The notes under the pieces are model-generated. The model was given only the letters and a program-made list of their open reading frames with translations, ran no database searches and was not told where the DNA came from. A stretch of 64,000 nucleotides of DNA, taken from contig JAFYBZ010000022.1 in the NCBI GenBank assembly GCA_017539905.1, positions 141,191-205,190 on the forward strand, given 5' to 3'. Source of the DNA: Clostridia bacterium (GTDB lineage: Bacteria; Bacillota; Clostridia; TANB77; UBA1234). Position numbers and translations under genes: made by a program. This document shows positions 9,750 through 20,879 of this stretch, piece by piece (positions within the stretch are counted from its first letter, which is position 1; the number at the start of each line of letters is the position of its first letter).

Positions 9750-9780
9750 AAAGAGGTTTAGTATATTACTAGGCCTCTTT
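9750..9780 (+). terminator. Hairpin after the deaminase-fusion unit
   Basis: AAAGAGG at the left end pairs with CCTCTTT at the right, and two G.U pairs plus TAGT/ACTA extend it to 13 bp. The T-tract is weak, so partial read-through into gpmI is possible. Confidence 0.6.
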
Positions 9781-9880
9781 ATGTTAACATTAAATATTCA
9801 AATATTTGTTTCATTTTTTAGCATTAAATGATATAATATTAGGCGAATTTGTATATTTTAGTTTAAGAAAGGAAATGTTT

Positions 9881-11416
9881 ATGAAAGACAAATTAACGAT
9901 GCTTGCAATCCTTGATGGATGGGGCATTAATGAAAGAGAAGAAGGCAATGCAGCTAAGCTTGCAAATACTCCAAATTTAGATAGTTTATTTTCACAATAT
10001 CCAGATAATATTATACATACTTCTGGATTAGATGTAGGTCTTCCTGATGGTCAAATGGGTAACTCTGAAGTTGGTCATATGAATATTGGTGCAGGAAGAA
10101 TTGTTTATCAAGAATTCACTAGAATTTCTAAATCAATCGATGATGGTGATTTCTTCTACAAAAAAGAATTTTTAGATGCTTTAGATTATGCTAAGGAGCA
10201 TAATACAAATTTACACATTTATGGACTTTTATCTGATGGTGGAGTCCATAGTCATAACACTCATTTATATGCTTTACTTAAGTTTTGTAAAGAAAATGAT
10301 TTTGACAGAGTATATGTGCACTGTTTCTTAGATGGAAGAGATACACCACCTTCATCTGCTGAAAACTATATTATTGAGTTAGAAGACAAGATGAAAGAAA
10401 TCGGTGTTGGTAAAATCGCTTCTATCATGGGTAGATATTATGCTATGGATAGAGATAAGAGATGGGATAGAGTAAAACTTGCTTATGATGCTTTAACAAA
10501 AGGCGAAGGTCTTACAGCTTCATCTGCAGTTGATGCTATCGAATCTTCTTATCAAAGAGAAGAATTTGATGAATTCGTTAAACCAACAGTTGTATTAAAT
10601 GGTGAAGGAAAACCAGTTGCAACTATTAAAGAAAACGATTCAATTATTTTCTTTAATTTCCGTACAGATAGAGCAAGAGAATTGACAAGAGCAATTGTTG
10701 ATCCTGAATTTAAAGAATTCGAGACAAAATATTTTAAAACAAAATATATTTGTATGACAGAATATGATGCTACTATGCCAAATGTTGAAGTTGCTTTCAA
10801 ACCTGAAAAACTTACTAACAATTTTGGCGAGTATATTTCTAAACAAGGTTATACTCAATTAAGAATTGCTGAAACTGAAAAATATGCTCACGTAACATTC
10901 TTCTTTAATGGTGGCGAAGAAGTAGAGTATCCTGGAGAACATAGAATATTAGTAAACTCTCCAAAGGTTGCTACTTACGACTTACAACCAGAAATGAGTG
11001 CTTATGAAGTTACTGACAAGGTAGTTGACGTAATTCGTGAAAATCAAACAGATGCAATTATATTAAACTTTGCTAACTGCGACATGGTTGGACATACAGG
11101 TAGCCTAGAGGCTGCTATTAAGGCTGTAGAAGCAGTTGATGAATGTATTGGTAAAGTTGCTAACGAAGTATTAAAGGTAGATGGTACATTGATAATAATC
11201 GCAGACCATGGTAACTGCGAGCAAATGATTGATTATACAACAGGAGATCCTCACACAGCTCATACTACAAATCCTGTACCAATCATACTTGTATCTAATA
11301 ATAAGAGCTTAAGAATAGGTGAAGGAAGACTTGCTGATATAGCTCCAACTATGCTTGACATAATGAATTTACCTAAGCCTGAAGAAATGACCGGACATTC
11401 ATTGATAATTAGGTAA
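9881..11416 (+). CDS. gpmI: Phosphoglycerate mutase, cofactor-independent
   Basis: Converts 3-phosphoglycerate to 2-phosphoglycerate; this is the manganese-dependent, 2,3-BPG-independent enzyme. The 511-residue length fits. Visible signatures are ILDGWG at the N-terminus, NSEVGHMNIGAGR holding the phosphorylated serine, LLSDGGVHSH, and ADHGNCE and DPHTAHTTNPVP with C-terminal metal ligands. I prefer the ATG at 9881 because AAAGGA at 9868-9873 then has a 7-nt spacing; an ATG at 9875 is too close. A -10 box TATAAT at 9832-9837 suggests its own promoter in addition to read-through. Confidence 0.97.
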   Translation: MKDKLTMLAILDGWGINEREEGNAAKLANTPNLDSLFSQYPDNIIHTSGLDVGLPDGQMGNSEVGHMNIGAGRIVYQEFTRISKSIDDGDFFYKKEFLDALDYAKEHNTNLHIYGLLSDGGVHSHNTHLYALLKFCKENDFDRVYVHCFLDGRDTPPSSAENYIIELEDKMKEIGVGKIASIMGRYYAMDRDKRWDRVKLAYDALTKGEGLTASSAVDAIESSYQREEFDEFVKPTVVLNGEGKPVATIKENDSIIFFNFRTDRARELTRAIVDPEFKEFETKYFKTKYICMTEYDATMPNVEVAFKPEKLTNNFGEYISKQGYTQLRIAETEKYAHVTFFFNGGEEVEYPGEHRILVNSPKVATYDLQPEMSAYEVTDKVVDVIRENQTDAIILNFANCDMVGHTGSLEAAIKAVEAVDECIGKVANEVLKVDGTLIIIADHGNCEQMIDYTTGDPHTAHTTNPVPIILVSNNKSLRIGEGRLADIAPTMLDIMNLPKPEEMTGHSLIIR

Positions 11417-11480
11417 TTTGATTGATTTTTTGCCGATTTTATGGTATATATAATATTTAGTTTTTTGGTAGGTGATGAGA

Positions 11481-13286
11481 TTGGCTTTTTTCAGTGATGA
11501 GTTCATCGATGAAGTTAAAAGTGCTAACGACATCGTTGATGTAATTTCTGGATATGTTAATTTAAGACGTCACGGAACTACTTTCTTCGGCAATTGTCCT
11601 TTTCATAAAGAAAAGACAGGTTCATTTGCAGTTCAACCTGAGAAACAAATTTTCCATTGTTTTGGTTGTGGTGTTGGAGGAAATGTTGTTTCGTTTATTA
11701 TGAAGTCTGAAAATATGACTTTTCCTGAAGCAATTGAATTTCTTGCTGATAGAGCTAAGATTGAACTTCCAAAAGATGATAATATTTCTAAAGAAGCTGA
11801 AGACAAACTAAGAATTACTGAATATCATAAAAATCAAATGTATGAGATTAATAAAGAAGCTGGTAGATTCTTCTATCAAAATATTTATAAATCAGATATA
11901 GCTAAGAATTATATAAATAAAAGAAAACTAAATATAGAGACAGTTAAGAAATTCGGAATCGGTTTTGCTATGAGCGATAACGGTCTTGTGAAACACTTGC
12001 AAGAGAAAGGTTTCAAAGAAAAGGATTTATTAGCTACTGGATTAATTGGCAAGAGCGAAAAAGGATTTCTTTATGATAAATTTAAAGACAGATTAATGTT
12101 TCCTATTTTTGATATCAAAGGTAGAGTAGTCGCTTTTGGAGGACGAGCATTAGGTTCACATGAAGAACTTAAAGAGAAAAAGATTCCAAAGTATGTTAAT
12201 TCACCAGAAAACTTGATTTACACTAAAGGTAAACATTTATATGGTCTAAATATTGCAAAAAAGAATATGCAAGATACTAAAACTATTTTAGTTGTTGAAG
12301 GATATATGGATGTTGTTTCACCACATTCTTATGGTGTTACAAATGTTGTTGCATCATTAGGAACAGCACTTACAGAAGCACAAGGAAAGCTTCTAAGGAA
12401 TTATGCAGAAGAAGTAGTACTTTCATATGACTCTGATGAAGCTGGTCAAAAAGCCATTTTAAGAGGAATTGATGTGCTTTCTAATTTAGGTATTAGCTGC
12501 AAAGTATTACAAATGCAAGATGCAAAAGATCCAGATGAATATATCTTAAAGTTTGGAAAAGAAAGATTTTTAAAACTAGTTTCTAACAGTATTACTGCTG
12601 TTGAATATAAAATTAAAGTACTAATGAGTAGGTACAATCTTAATGATACTTCTGACAAAATAAAGTTTTTGACTGGTATGGCGAAAATATTAGCTAGCCT
12701 TGCAAACAATATTGAGAGAGATATTTATATTGAAAAATTTTCAAAAGAATTAGGTGTTTCGAAGGAAGCTATAGTCAAAGAAGTTGAAAAGTTTTTATTT
12801 AAGAATGGCAAAGAAGAGAAAAAATTTGTTCTTCAAAGAGATAATAATCAAAAGTTAATTGAATTAACTAGTAAAGAGGAAGAAACAATTTTATATCTTT
12901 TGACGTCTAAGAATAAGGAAGTATATAACAAGATTAAAGGAATCGTTGATGTTAATGACTTTACAGGTGAAGTTGCTAAACCACTTCTTGTTAGTTTTTA
13001 CAACGCGTATGATAATGAGTCTATTTTCAATTTAGATGATTTAACATCGCTATGTAATAACGAAAACGAAACAAATTTATTAACAAAGATACTTTTAAAG
13101 CCTAACACTTCAGATGATTTTGAGAAAATTACTCAAGAAGTGCTTTCAAGTTTCAAGTTACAAAAGAATCAAGCTAAAAGAGAAAATCTAATTAATCTTA
13201 TTTCAAGTACTCAAGATGAAGAACTTCGAAATAAGTACACAATCGAGCTAAATGATCTTATTAAAGAATTAAGTAACAGAAACTAA
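11481..13286 (+). CDS. dnaG: DNA primase
   Basis: Synthesises RNA primers at the replication fork. The N-terminal zinc-binding domain has CPFHKEK and HCFGCG from about residue 39 to 63, the Toprim core has VVEGYMDV, and a helicase-interacting C-terminal region follows; about 601 residues. The start is uncertain: GTG 11472 and ATG 11475 overlap the AGGTGA site, so TTG 11481 ([11 protein letters not shown]...) fits spacing and matches the usual DnaG N-terminus. A TATAAT at 11449-11454 could serve as -10. It is followed 26 nt later by rpoD, the conserved macromolecular-synthesis arrangement. Confidence 0.95.
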   Translation: MAFFSDEFIDEVKSANDIVDVISGYVNLRRHGTTFFGNCPFHKEKTGSFAVQPEKQIFHCFGCGVGGNVVSFIMKSENMTFPEAIEFLADRAKIELPKDDNISKEAEDKLRITEYHKNQMYEINKEAGRFFYQNIYKSDIAKNYINKRKLNIETVKKFGIGFAMSDNGLVKHLQEKGFKEKDLLATGLIGKSEKGFLYDKFKDRLMFPIFDIKGRVVAFGGRALGSHEELKEKKIPKYVNSPENLIYTKGKHLYGLNIAKKNMQDTKTILVVEGYMDVVSPHSYGVTNVVASLGTALTEAQGKLLRNYAEEVVLSYDSDEAGQKAILRGIDVLSNLGISCKVLQMQDAKDPDEYILKFGKERFLKLVSNSITAVEYKIKVLMSRYNLNDTSDKIKFLTGMAKILASLANNIERDIYIEKFSKELGVSKEAIVKEVEKFLFKNGKEEKKFVLQRDNNQKLIELTSKEEETILYLLTSKNKEVYNKIKGIVDVNDFTGEVAKPLLVSFYNAYDNESIFNLDDLTSLCNNENETNLLTKILLKPNTSDDFEKITQEVLSSFKLQKNQAKRENLINLISSTQDEELRNKYTIELNDLIKELSNRN

Positions 13287-13312
13287 ATTATTTTATGAGA
13301 GGATGTTTTACA

Positions 13313-15196
13313 TTGAAAAAAGCAGAATCAAAAAAGAATGTAAAAAAACCAGTTTCTAAGGCAAAAACAAGTGCTAGCAAATCTAAAGTAGCGCCTAAGA
13401 AAAAAGTCCCAGTAACTAAAAAATCTGCTCCTAAAAAAGTAGCTCCTACAAAGAAGTCTACTTCTACTAAGGTGCAAAAAAATAATAAAAAGACAGTAAC
13501 AACAAAAAAGAATACAAAAGTTGTTGCTAAAAAACCAGTAAAAGGAGCCAAGACTTCTAAGAACACAAAAACACCAGCAAAGAAATCAACTAAGAAGATT
13601 ATTCCAATAACTCCTTTTAAATCAAAAAATGCAAAGAACGCTAAAAATGCTAAAACATCTAATAGCAAAAAGGCTACAACATCTAAGAAAACAGTTGTAG
13701 CTAAAAAGCCAGCTAAAAAAGATACAAAGAAAGTAGTTAAATCTACTAAGAATACAAAAATAAAAACAACAGTTAAGAAAACTACTGTTGTTAAAAAGCC
13801 AGCTAAAAAAGAGTTAGTTAAACCTACGAAAAAAACAAAAGAAGGAGTTAATAAAGCTAAAATGCCTAAAGTAGCTAAAGACGCAAAGAATGAGAAGGTT
13901 GTTAAACCACCTAAAATTAAAGAAGTTGCACCTAAAAAGGTTGAAAATAAAAAAGAAAAAATTGTAGTTGAAGAAGTTAAAATAAAGAAATCTAAAAAAG
14001 ATAAAGTTGAAGAAGCAGAACAAATTGTTATAAAAGAAGTTAAAGAAACAAAATCAAAGAAAGAACAAAAAGAAGAAAAATTTGAAAAACCAAAGAATGT
14101 AGAAGAAGCTGTTGCACAAATTGTTGCTACTTTCCAAAAGAAAGGCACTATTACATTTAAAGAATTAATTGATACATTAGACAAGATGCATTTAGATGCA
14201 GAAACAATTGAAAAAGTATATGAAGCTTTGGAAGAAGCTAATGTAGACGTTATTGAAGATTTAGAAGATATCGATGTTGATGAATTAGAACCAGACATCG
14301 AAGAGTTAGATCAAATAGAAGAAGAAATTGGCGCAGCTGAAGAGTCTGATGCTGATTTATTAGAACAAGTTAATATTGAAGATCCAGTTAGATTATACTT
14401 AAAAGAAATCGGTAAGATTCCACTTTTAACAACTGAAGAAGAAGTTGAATATGCTAAGAGAATGCTTGACGGAGACGTTAAGGCAAGACAAAAACTTTCT
14501 GAAGCAAACCTAAGACTTGTTGTTTCTATTGCCAAAAAGTATGTTGGTCGTGGAATGCTTTTCTTAGACTTAATTCAAGAAGGTAACTTAGGTCTTATCA
14601 AAGCTGTTGAAAAGTTTGATTATCGTAAAGGCTTTAAGTTCTCTACATATGCAACATGGTGGATTAGACAAGCTATTACTCGTGCTATTGCAGACCAAGC
14701 TCGTACAATTCGTATTCCTGTTCATATGGTTGAAACAATTAATAAATTAATTCGTACTCAAAGACACTTACTTCAAACATTGGGTAGAGAACCTACCATT
14801 GAAGAAGTTGCTGCAGAAATGGAAATGCCAGTTGAAAGAGTAAAAGAGATTAAGAAAGTATCACAAGAACCAGTATCTCTTGAAACTCCAATTGGTGAAG
14901 AAGAAGATTCACACTTAGGTGACTTTATTCCTGATGAAGATGCACCATCACCATCAGAACTTGCTGCTTATACATTATTAAGAGAGCAATTAGATGAAAT
15001 CATTCAAACTTTAACTCCAAGAGAAGCTAAAGTATTAAGACTAAGATTTGGTCTAGATGATGGTAAAGCTCGTACACTTGAAGAAGTTGGTAAGGAATTT
15101 AACGTTACTCGTGAGCGTATTAGACAGATTGAAGCGAAAGCATTAAGAAAACTTCGTCATCCAAGTAGAAGCAAGAAATTGAAGGATTATATGTAA
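13313..15196 (+). CDS. rpoD: Primary sigma factor RpoD/SigA with a long lysine-rich N-terminal extension
   Basis: The housekeeping sigma factor directing RNA polymerase to -35/-10 promoters. Residues 1 to about 260 are a low-complexity Lys/Ala/Pro/Thr-rich segment with many KKPAKK-like repeats, resembling histone H1 tails and predicted to be disordered. Then come region 1.1 (about 262-330), region 1.2 ([17 protein letters not shown]), region 2 with [14 protein letters not shown], region 3, and region 4.2 with [17 protein letters not shown]. Typical SigA is 360-400 residues; this is 627. The TTG at 13313 follows GAGAGGA at the right spacing; ATG 13295 lies upstream of that site. Confidence 0.95.
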   Translation: MKKAESKKNVKKPVSKAKTSASKSKVAPKKKVPVTKKSAPKKVAPTKKSTSTKVQKNNKKTVTTKKNTKVVAKKPVKGAKTSKNTKTPAKKSTKKIIPITPFKSKNAKNAKNAKTSNSKKATTSKKTVVAKKPAKKDTKKVVKSTKNTKIKTTVKKTTVVKKPAKKELVKPTKKTKEGVNKAKMPKVAKDAKNEKVVKPPKIKEVAPKKVENKKEKIVVEEVKIKKSKKDKVEEAEQIVIKEVKETKSKKEQKEEKFEKPKNVEEAVAQIVATFQKKGTITFKELIDTLDKMHLDAETIEKVYEALEEANVDVIEDLEDIDVDELEPDIEELDQIEEEIGAAEESDADLLEQVNIEDPVRLYLKEIGKIPLLTTEEEVEYAKRMLDGDVKARQKLSEANLRLVVSIAKKYVGRGMLFLDLIQEGNLGLIKAVEKFDYRKGFKFSTYATWWIRQAITRAIADQARTIRIPVHMVETINKLIRTQRHLLQTLGREPTIEEVAAEMEMPVERVKEIKKVSQEPVSLETPIGEEEDSHLGDFIPDEDAPSPSELAAYTLLREQLDEIIQTLTPREAKVLRLRFGLDDGKARTLEEVGKEFNVTRERIRQIEAKALRKLRHPSRSKKLKDYM

Positions 15197-15212
15197 ACCG
15201 ATTGCCTAGAAT

Positions 15213-15241
15213 TTGCCAATTAGGTTAATTTATAATATAAT
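15213..15241 (+). promoter_or_regulatory. Sigma-A promoter for the SH3 protein gene
   Basis: TTGCCA at 15213 and TATAAT at 15236 with a 17-bp spacer, about 30 bp before the start codon. Confidence 0.75.
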
Positions 15242-15270
15242 GTCTTCATAGAAAGAGGAGGATAATTTAT

Positions 15271-15945
15271 ATGAAAAATCCAAAAGGTCTTATAGTGACT
15301 ATAATATTAGTTGTTGCTCCAGTGCTTTGGCTAGTATTTAGATTAAATACAATTGAAAACAATACAAATATCTCAGGAGATTATGCTAAAGAAACAGCAG
15401 ATTTTAAGATGGAAGTTGAGCAATTAGATGAAGCTAGTACATCTGTTATTTCTGGAGATAATAGATCTGGTGAATATATGAGTAGCAGATATGGCAATCC
15501 AATTAGTAAACTAATTGAAGGTGCTAAAATTAATGATTCTTCAGTTATTATATATGAAGAACCAAGTGAAGATTCAAATCCAATCGGATCTGTTAATAAA
15601 GATGTTTTAATTACTGCTCAAGATTATGATAATGGTTGGACACAAATCAAGTTTGATACAACTTCAGGATGGGTTAAATCAGAGTTTATTATTAAACCTG
15701 ATGATGGTACATCAAATGCAATCAAGAGTGCAGTTGGTAAAGAAGGAACAGTAATTGTTGATACACTTAATGTAAGAGCTGCAGCATCTACAGTAGGTGA
15801 TCCAATTGATCAAATCTCATTTGGAGATAAATTTAAAGTATTAGATGATAATGCTGATGGTTCTTGGTACAATATTCAATATGGTGCTAAGAATGGTTGG
15901 ATTAAAGGAGATTCAAAATACGTGCAAATAGATTACAATAGTTAG
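15271..15945 (+). CDS. Membrane-anchored protein with two bacterial SH3 domains
   Basis: A 224-residue protein: an uncleaved-looking N-terminal transmembrane anchor (about residues 7-24), a linker, then two SH3b-type domains. The first spans about 85-150 (ends GWVKSEFIIKP) and the second about 155-222 (LNVRAAAS, then WYNIQYG, then GWIKG). Such domains usually bind peptidoglycan, so a cell-wall role is likely. The C-terminal pair is clearly related to that of the secreted protein at 34261-35295. GAGGAGG precedes the ATG. It may be co-transcribed with comEC, which starts 36 bp downstream. Confidence 0.82.
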   Translation: MKNPKGLIVTIILVVAPVLWLVFRLNTIENNTNISGDYAKETADFKMEVEQLDEASTSVISGDNRSGEYMSSRYGNPISKLIEGAKINDSSVIIYEEPSEDSNPIGSVNKDVLITAQDYDNGWTQIKFDTTSGWVKSEFIIKPDDGTSNAIKSAVGKEGTVIVDTLNVRAAASTVGDPIDQISFGDKFKVLDDNADGSWYNIQYGAKNGWIKGDSKYVQIDYNS

Positions 15946-15981
15946 TTTGACAGCTGGGGAGATGTCATCGAAGGAGATTAT

Positions 15982-18262
15982 ATGCTTTATATTACGCTTG
16001 TATGTATTGCATATATAATAGGTATATTATGGGGGCTATTTCTTACGAAAGTAGGATATAGTCCTTTTATTTTGCTTATTATTGCAATACTTGTTTATTT
16101 TAGAAAAAATCCTCAGGTTAATAAGGAAAGAATTATTAAGGGAATAATTCTCATAGTATTTCTTTCTTTTGGTTTAATCAATATACGATTAAAGGCAAAT
16201 GATTTTGAATCAAAATATGTGAATAAGTCTAGTTATAATTTTTCAGGATATATAGAAAGATTTATATCAAGTGAGGATAAATATAACAAATATTTGTTTT
16301 CAAATGAAGATAATGACAATTTTATTATATATATTAAGAATAAATTCAAAGTAGAAGAAGACACTAAAATCAGCTTTCTAGGAAACTTTGTAAAGCCTTC
16401 GCATGCAAGGAACCATGGTCGGTTATGACTATGCAAATTATCTTTATTCTCAGGGCATTTATGGGACAATATATGTTGATAAGTATGACGAAATTGGAGT
16501 AAGGTACAATTTTATTAATCAAATAAGACATAATATTCTAGATGTACTTGGAAAACTATTTCCAAAAGAAGAAAGTGGTCTGATTATTGGAATGTTAATA
16601 GGAGATACTACATATTTGTCTGATGATACTATAAAATCCTTTAAAGATAGTGGAATTTCTCATTTATTGGCTGTATCCGGAAGTAATGTCGCATTTATTG
16701 TACTAATGACTAAATTTGTATTCGATAAAATATTTGGAAAATCAATATCAAATTATTTAAGTATTATTACTATTATTATATTTGTATTTGTTTCAGGATG
16801 TTCGTTATCAGTAATTAGAGCCGGAGTAATGGCTATCATAATTATTCTTTATAATTTGATTATGCATAGAGAAGATATAATTGTTTCAATTAGTCTATCT
16901 TGTTTATTAATTTTATTATTTAATCCTTTTAGTATATGTGATGTTGGTTTCATATTGTCTTATGGTGGAACTATTGGAATTGTAATTCTATATAAGCCTA
17001 TCAAAATGTTTTTTATATCTAAAGTAGATAATCTAAAGCATAAAAATATATTAGAAAATATAATTGATGTATTTTCAGTTACTTTATCTGCACAAATTAT
17101 TTTGATTCCAATAATCAATTACTTCTTTAATACATTTTCAATTATTTCTTTTTTAACCAATCTATTAGTCAGTCCTTTTGTTGGAATAGTTACTATTTAT
17201 GGATTTATCATATATATCATAGGGCTTGTATCCATTGAAATCGCTAGATTTTTGAGTTTTCCATTATATGTAGTTGTAAAACTAGTTATTTTAATCTCTA
17301 AAATATGTAGTAATATACCATTTGCAAATATAACAACGCCAACAATTAGTATCCTTAGTATAATAATCTATTATTTAATTGTTATTTATATATTTGGAAA
17401 AAAGAGTAGATTGTTTAAGTATTCAATTATTATTTTGATAGCATTACAAATAATTATTATAGTTTTGCCTAAAAGTTATGTTGAAATGCATATGATAGAT
17501 GTTGGGCAAGGAGATTCTATATTAATAACGACATCTCATCGTAAGAATATATTAATTGATGGAGGTGGAAGTGAGAATAGTGATTATGATGTTGGAGAAA
17601 ACGTTTTAGTTCCATATTTATTAGATAATACTAATGGACGAATTGATACAATTTTTATTACACATTTTCATGAAGATCATGCAGAAGGAATTATTAGTGT
17701 ACTAAATAATCTAAATGTTAATAGAATAATAATTGGAAATCAGCCAGCAGAATCAGACTTATATAACGAAATATTTAAAATTGCCAAAGAAAAGAGCATC
17801 GAGGTAACAACACTGTATAGTAAAGATAAATTTATGATAGATGAAGTAACATTTACAATTTTATACCCGCCTAAAACGCTTGATACTACCGATTTTAACA
17901 ATTCTTCATTAATTATAAGAGTTGATGCTTTTGATACTTCAATATTATTAACAGGAGATGCTGAATTTGTAGAAGAAGATGAATTACTGGATTACTACAG
18001 GAATAACAGTATTTTAGATTGTGATATCTTAAAAGTAGGACACCATGGATCAAAAACATCCTCATCAGATGAATTCCTAAAAGCTATTACTCCAAATATA
18101 TGTTTAATTAGTTGTGGAGTAAATAACAAATTCAAACACCCACATCAAGAAGCGCTTGAAAGACTAAACAAGTTTACCAATAAAATATTTAGAACTGATA
18201 TAAGCGGCGAGATATCCTTAAAGGTCTATAAGAACAAAATTGTAGTGAATACTCAATTGTAA
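15982..18262 (+). pseudogene. comEC: ComEC DNA-uptake channel, interrupted by one frameshift
   Basis: ComEC transports single-stranded DNA through the membrane in competence. The N-terminal part is in one frame (15982-16428) and the rest in another (about 16415-18262). KPSHARNHG in the first continues as GYDYANYLYSQGIYG in the second if one base is dropped around 16417-16423, so one extra C explains the break. The competence domain (LIIGMLIGD, GISHLLAVSGSN) with many membrane helices is followed by a metallo-beta-lactamase domain (DVGQGDS, HFHEDHAEG, GHHGSKTSS). Otherwise full length, about 760 residues. It could be a true mutation, an assembly error or programmed shifting at the rare CGG codon. 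Confidence 0.88.
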
Positions 18263-18304
18263 AAAGTTGCATTTTTGGAGGTGTCCCAAAAAAGCATAAA
18301 GTAC

Positions 18305-18333
18305 TTGCATTTTTATTTAAGTTGGTATATATT
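18305..18333 (+). promoter_or_regulatory. Sigma-A promoter of the Clp ATPase gene
   Basis: TTGCAT at 18305 and TATATT at 18328 with a 17-bp spacer. The start point would fall about 18340, inside the CIRCE-like repeat. Confidence 0.8.
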
Positions 18334-18334
18334 A

Positions 18335-18361
18335 TTAGCAGGTGCTCGTGTAGAGTGCTAA
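18335..18361 (+). promoter_or_regulatory. CIRCE-like HrcA operator
   Basis: A 9-9-9 architecture matching the CIRCE consensus. The right half GAGTGCTAA is perfect and the left half TTAGCAGGT matches TTAGCACTC at six of nine positions. It sits at the predicted start point, the normal place for HrcA repression of heat-shock genes. No CtsR heptad repeat was noticed. Confidence 0.72.
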
Positions 18362-18421
18362 CTAAATTTTAAAAATTATTGATTTTAAGCGATATATATA
18401 GATTACGAAAGGAGAATGCAA

Positions 18422-20785
18422 ATGGCATTATGTGCTATATGTAAAAAGAACACAGCAGTTGTATTCATAAATAAAGTAGTAGATAACAAGCCATCAGTTG
18501 AAGGGCTTTGTTTGGCATGCGCTAAAAAACGTGGCATTAATCCACTTTCTTCATTAATGAAGCAATATGGTGCTACAGACGAAGAAGTAGAAAGCCTTAA
18601 CCAACAATTTGATGATATTATCAACTCTATGGATAATGGAGATGGTAATGCTTTTTCAGATATAATGGGCGGAATGGGCGCAGATGGTATGCCTATAGAT
18701 GGAGATAATCCAGAAGGAACACCAATTGATGCTTTTACTAAAATGTTTGATAAACTAATCTCTGGAATGGGAAATGGTCCTAAAGAAGGAAATTATCAAG
18801 AATCTGATGGATCAAATAACACAGAAACTAAAACTAAAGAACCTAAAAAGAAAGAAAAGAAAAAGAAATACTTAGATGCTTTTGGTACAAACTTAACTCA
18901 AAAAGCTAAAGAAGGTAAGATAGATAAACTAATAGGAAGAGAAAAAGAATTAGAAAGACTTACTCAAATTCTAAATAGACGTTCTAAGAATAATCCTTGC
19001 TTAATTGGTGAACCTGGTGTTGGTAAAACTGCAATTGCAAATGGTTTGGCATTAAAGATTGCTCAAGGTGATGTACCAGAAAAGCTTATAGATTACGAAG
19101 TATATCTATTAGATATGACTGCTATGGTTGCTGGAACTCAGTTTAGAGGCCAGTTTGAGGCTCGTATGAAAGGATTAATTGACGAGTGCAAAAAGTTTGG
19201 AAATATCATATTAGTAATTGATGAGATCCACAGCATTGTTGGAGCAGGCGAAACAGATCATAGTATGAATGCTGCTAACATTTTAAAACCTGCCCTTGCA
19301 AATGGTGAAATTCAAATAATTGGTACAACAACATTAAAAGAATATAGAAAGTATATTGAAAAAGATAGTGCTTTAGAAAGAAGATTCCAACCAATATTAG
19401 TTGATGAACCTTCAATCGATGATACTATCGCAATCATGAAAGGTATAAAAGGATACTACGAAGATTATCATAAGGTAGTAGTTTCAGATGATATTATTAG
19501 AAAGATAGTTATAATGTCCGAAAAGTACATTCATGATAGATTCTTACCAGACAAAGCAATTGATATATTAGATGAAGCATGCTCTAAACTAAACTTAGCA
19601 AATAAAGTATTATCAGAACTTGCTAAGATGAAAAAAGAATTAGATGCAATTAAAGAAGAAAAAGAAGAATTAGAAAACTTAACTAATGAAAATCAAGGAG
19701 AACCTGATTATGAAAAGATTTCTAATTTGAAGAGTAGAGAAATTGCTTTGACAAATCAAATTGCAGATATGTCACAAGGAAAAGTAACTGTTGAATTAAA
19801 TGTTGAAGATGTTGCAAAAGTAATTGAGACATGGACAAAGATTCCTGCTTCTAAGATAACTGAAACCGAAAGTCAAAAACTATTACATTTAGAAGAAAAC
19901 ATTCACAAGAGATTAATTGGACAAGATAACGCGGTTACTGCTGTATGTAATGCTATTAGAAGAAGTAGAGCTGGATTAAAAATCAAAAAAGCTCCACCAT
20001 CATTTATATTTGTTGGTCCTACTGGTGTTGGTAAAACAGAGCTTGCTAAATCACTGGCTTATGAATTGTTCGGTACCGAAGATTCTATAGTTAGAGTAGA
20101 TATGTCAGAATATATGGAAAGCCATAGCGTATCAAAACTAATTGGATCACCTCCAGGATATGTTGGTTATGATGATGCAGGACAACTTACTGAAAAAATT
20201 AGAAGAAATCCATATTCAATTGTTTTATTTGATGAAATTGAAAAAGCTCACGCTGATGTATTTAACATTTTACTTCAAGTATTAGATGAAGGAAGATTAA
20301 CAGATTCTCAAGGAAGAGTTGTTAACTTTGAAAATACAATTATTATAATGACTTCTAATGCAGGCTCAAATTTAAATAATAATGGTATTGGTTTTAATAG
20401 AGAAAATCAATCTGAAGTTGAAAGTAGAGTTACGAAAGCTCTTAAAGATACTTTTAGACCAGAATTTTTAAATAGAGTAGATGAAATTGCAATCTTTAAT
20501 GAATTAACTAAAGATGAATTACTAAAGATTGTTGATTTAAATCTAAAAGCATTAAGTGATGAACTAAAAGAAAGAAATCTATATGTAACATTTACACCTG
20601 AAGTAAAGCAATACATATTAGAAAAAGGATATGATCCAAAATATGGAGCTCGTCCTATTAATAGAGCTATCGAAAAGTATATCGAAAATGTACTTGCAGA
20701 AAGCATGCTTAAAGACGAAATTGTTCCAAATGAAGAGGTCATATTAGTATTAAATCAAGATAATAACGTTTGTGTTAAAGCTTAG
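18422..20785 (+). CDS. clpE: Clp ATPase with N-terminal zinc finger (ClpE type)
   Basis: An AAA+ unfoldase that feeds damaged proteins to ClpP. Residues 4-36 hold a CxxC...CxxC zinc finger (CAICKK and CLACAKK) as in ClpE and McsA, replacing the Clp-N repeats of ClpC. Two ATPase modules follow: Walker [10 protein letters not shown] near 196 and GPTGVGKTE near 532, with an intervening charged coiled-coil M domain (about 400-460). The C-terminal D2-small domain is complete ([20 protein letters not shown]). 787 residues. The ATG at 18422 has AAAGGAG at 7-nt spacing; ATG 18416 is too close. A CIRCE-like operator upstream points to heat-shock control. Confidence 0.9.
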   Translation: MALCAICKKNTAVVFINKVVDNKPSVEGLCLACAKKRGINPLSSLMKQYGATDEEVESLNQQFDDIINSMDNGDGNAFSDIMGGMGADGMPIDGDNPEGTPIDAFTKMFDKLISGMGNGPKEGNYQESDGSNNTETKTKEPKKKEKKKKYLDAFGTNLTQKAKEGKIDKLIGREKELERLTQILNRRSKNNPCLIGEPGVGKTAIANGLALKIAQGDVPEKLIDYEVYLLDMTAMVAGTQFRGQFEARMKGLIDECKKFGNIILVIDEIHSIVGAGETDHSMNAANILKPALANGEIQIIGTTTLKEYRKYIEKDSALERRFQPILVDEPSIDDTIAIMKGIKGYYEDYHKVVVSDDIIRKIVIMSEKYIHDRFLPDKAIDILDEACSKLNLANKVLSELAKMKKELDAIKEEKEELENLTNENQGEPDYEKISNLKSREIALTNQIADMSQGKVTVELNVEDVAKVIETWTKIPASKITETESQKLLHLEENIHKRLIGQDNAVTAVCNAIRRSRAGLKIKKAPPSFIFVGPTGVGKTELAKSLAYELFGTEDSIVRVDMSEYMESHSVSKLIGSPPGYVGYDDAGQLTEKIRRNPYSIVLFDEIEKAHADVFNILLQVLDEGRLTDSQGRVVNFENTIIIMTSNAGSNLNNNGIGFNRENQSEVESRVTKALKDTFRPEFLNRVDEIAIFNELTKDELLKIVDLNLKALSDELKERNLYVTFTPEVKQYILEKGYDPKYGARPINRAIEKYIENVLAESMLKDEIVPNEEVILVLNQDNNVCVKA

Positions 20786-20794
20786 TTAGCCTTA

Positions 20795-20859
20795 TTGACA
20801 AAGAAAATCTATTGTAATAACATTATTTTTGTTAAATTTTGTTATTACAATATTTTCTT
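20795..20859 (+). promoter_or_regulatory. Promoter with a large inverted repeat before the HIT-like gene
   Basis: TTGACA lies at 20795-20800 with a weak -10 (TAACAT) 17 bp later. ATTGTAATAAC (20811-20821) is an exact inverted match of GTTATTACAAT (20841-20851). Skipping two bulged bases, AAGAAAA (20801-20807) also pairs with TTTTCTT (20853-20859). The structure may be an operator or a leader hairpin just before the ribosome binding site; it could also help end clpE transcription. Confidence 0.55.
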
Positions 20860-20879
20860 GCAATAAGGAGGGAATGTTT

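Noticed and set aside
13288-14298. Long minus-strand open frame (336 codons) rich in Phe, Leu, Ser and Thr
   Set aside because: It is the complement of the lysine-rich, AAA/AAG-heavy RpoD extension, which always opens a Phe/Leu frame opposite. No ribosome binding site or promoter was seen for it.
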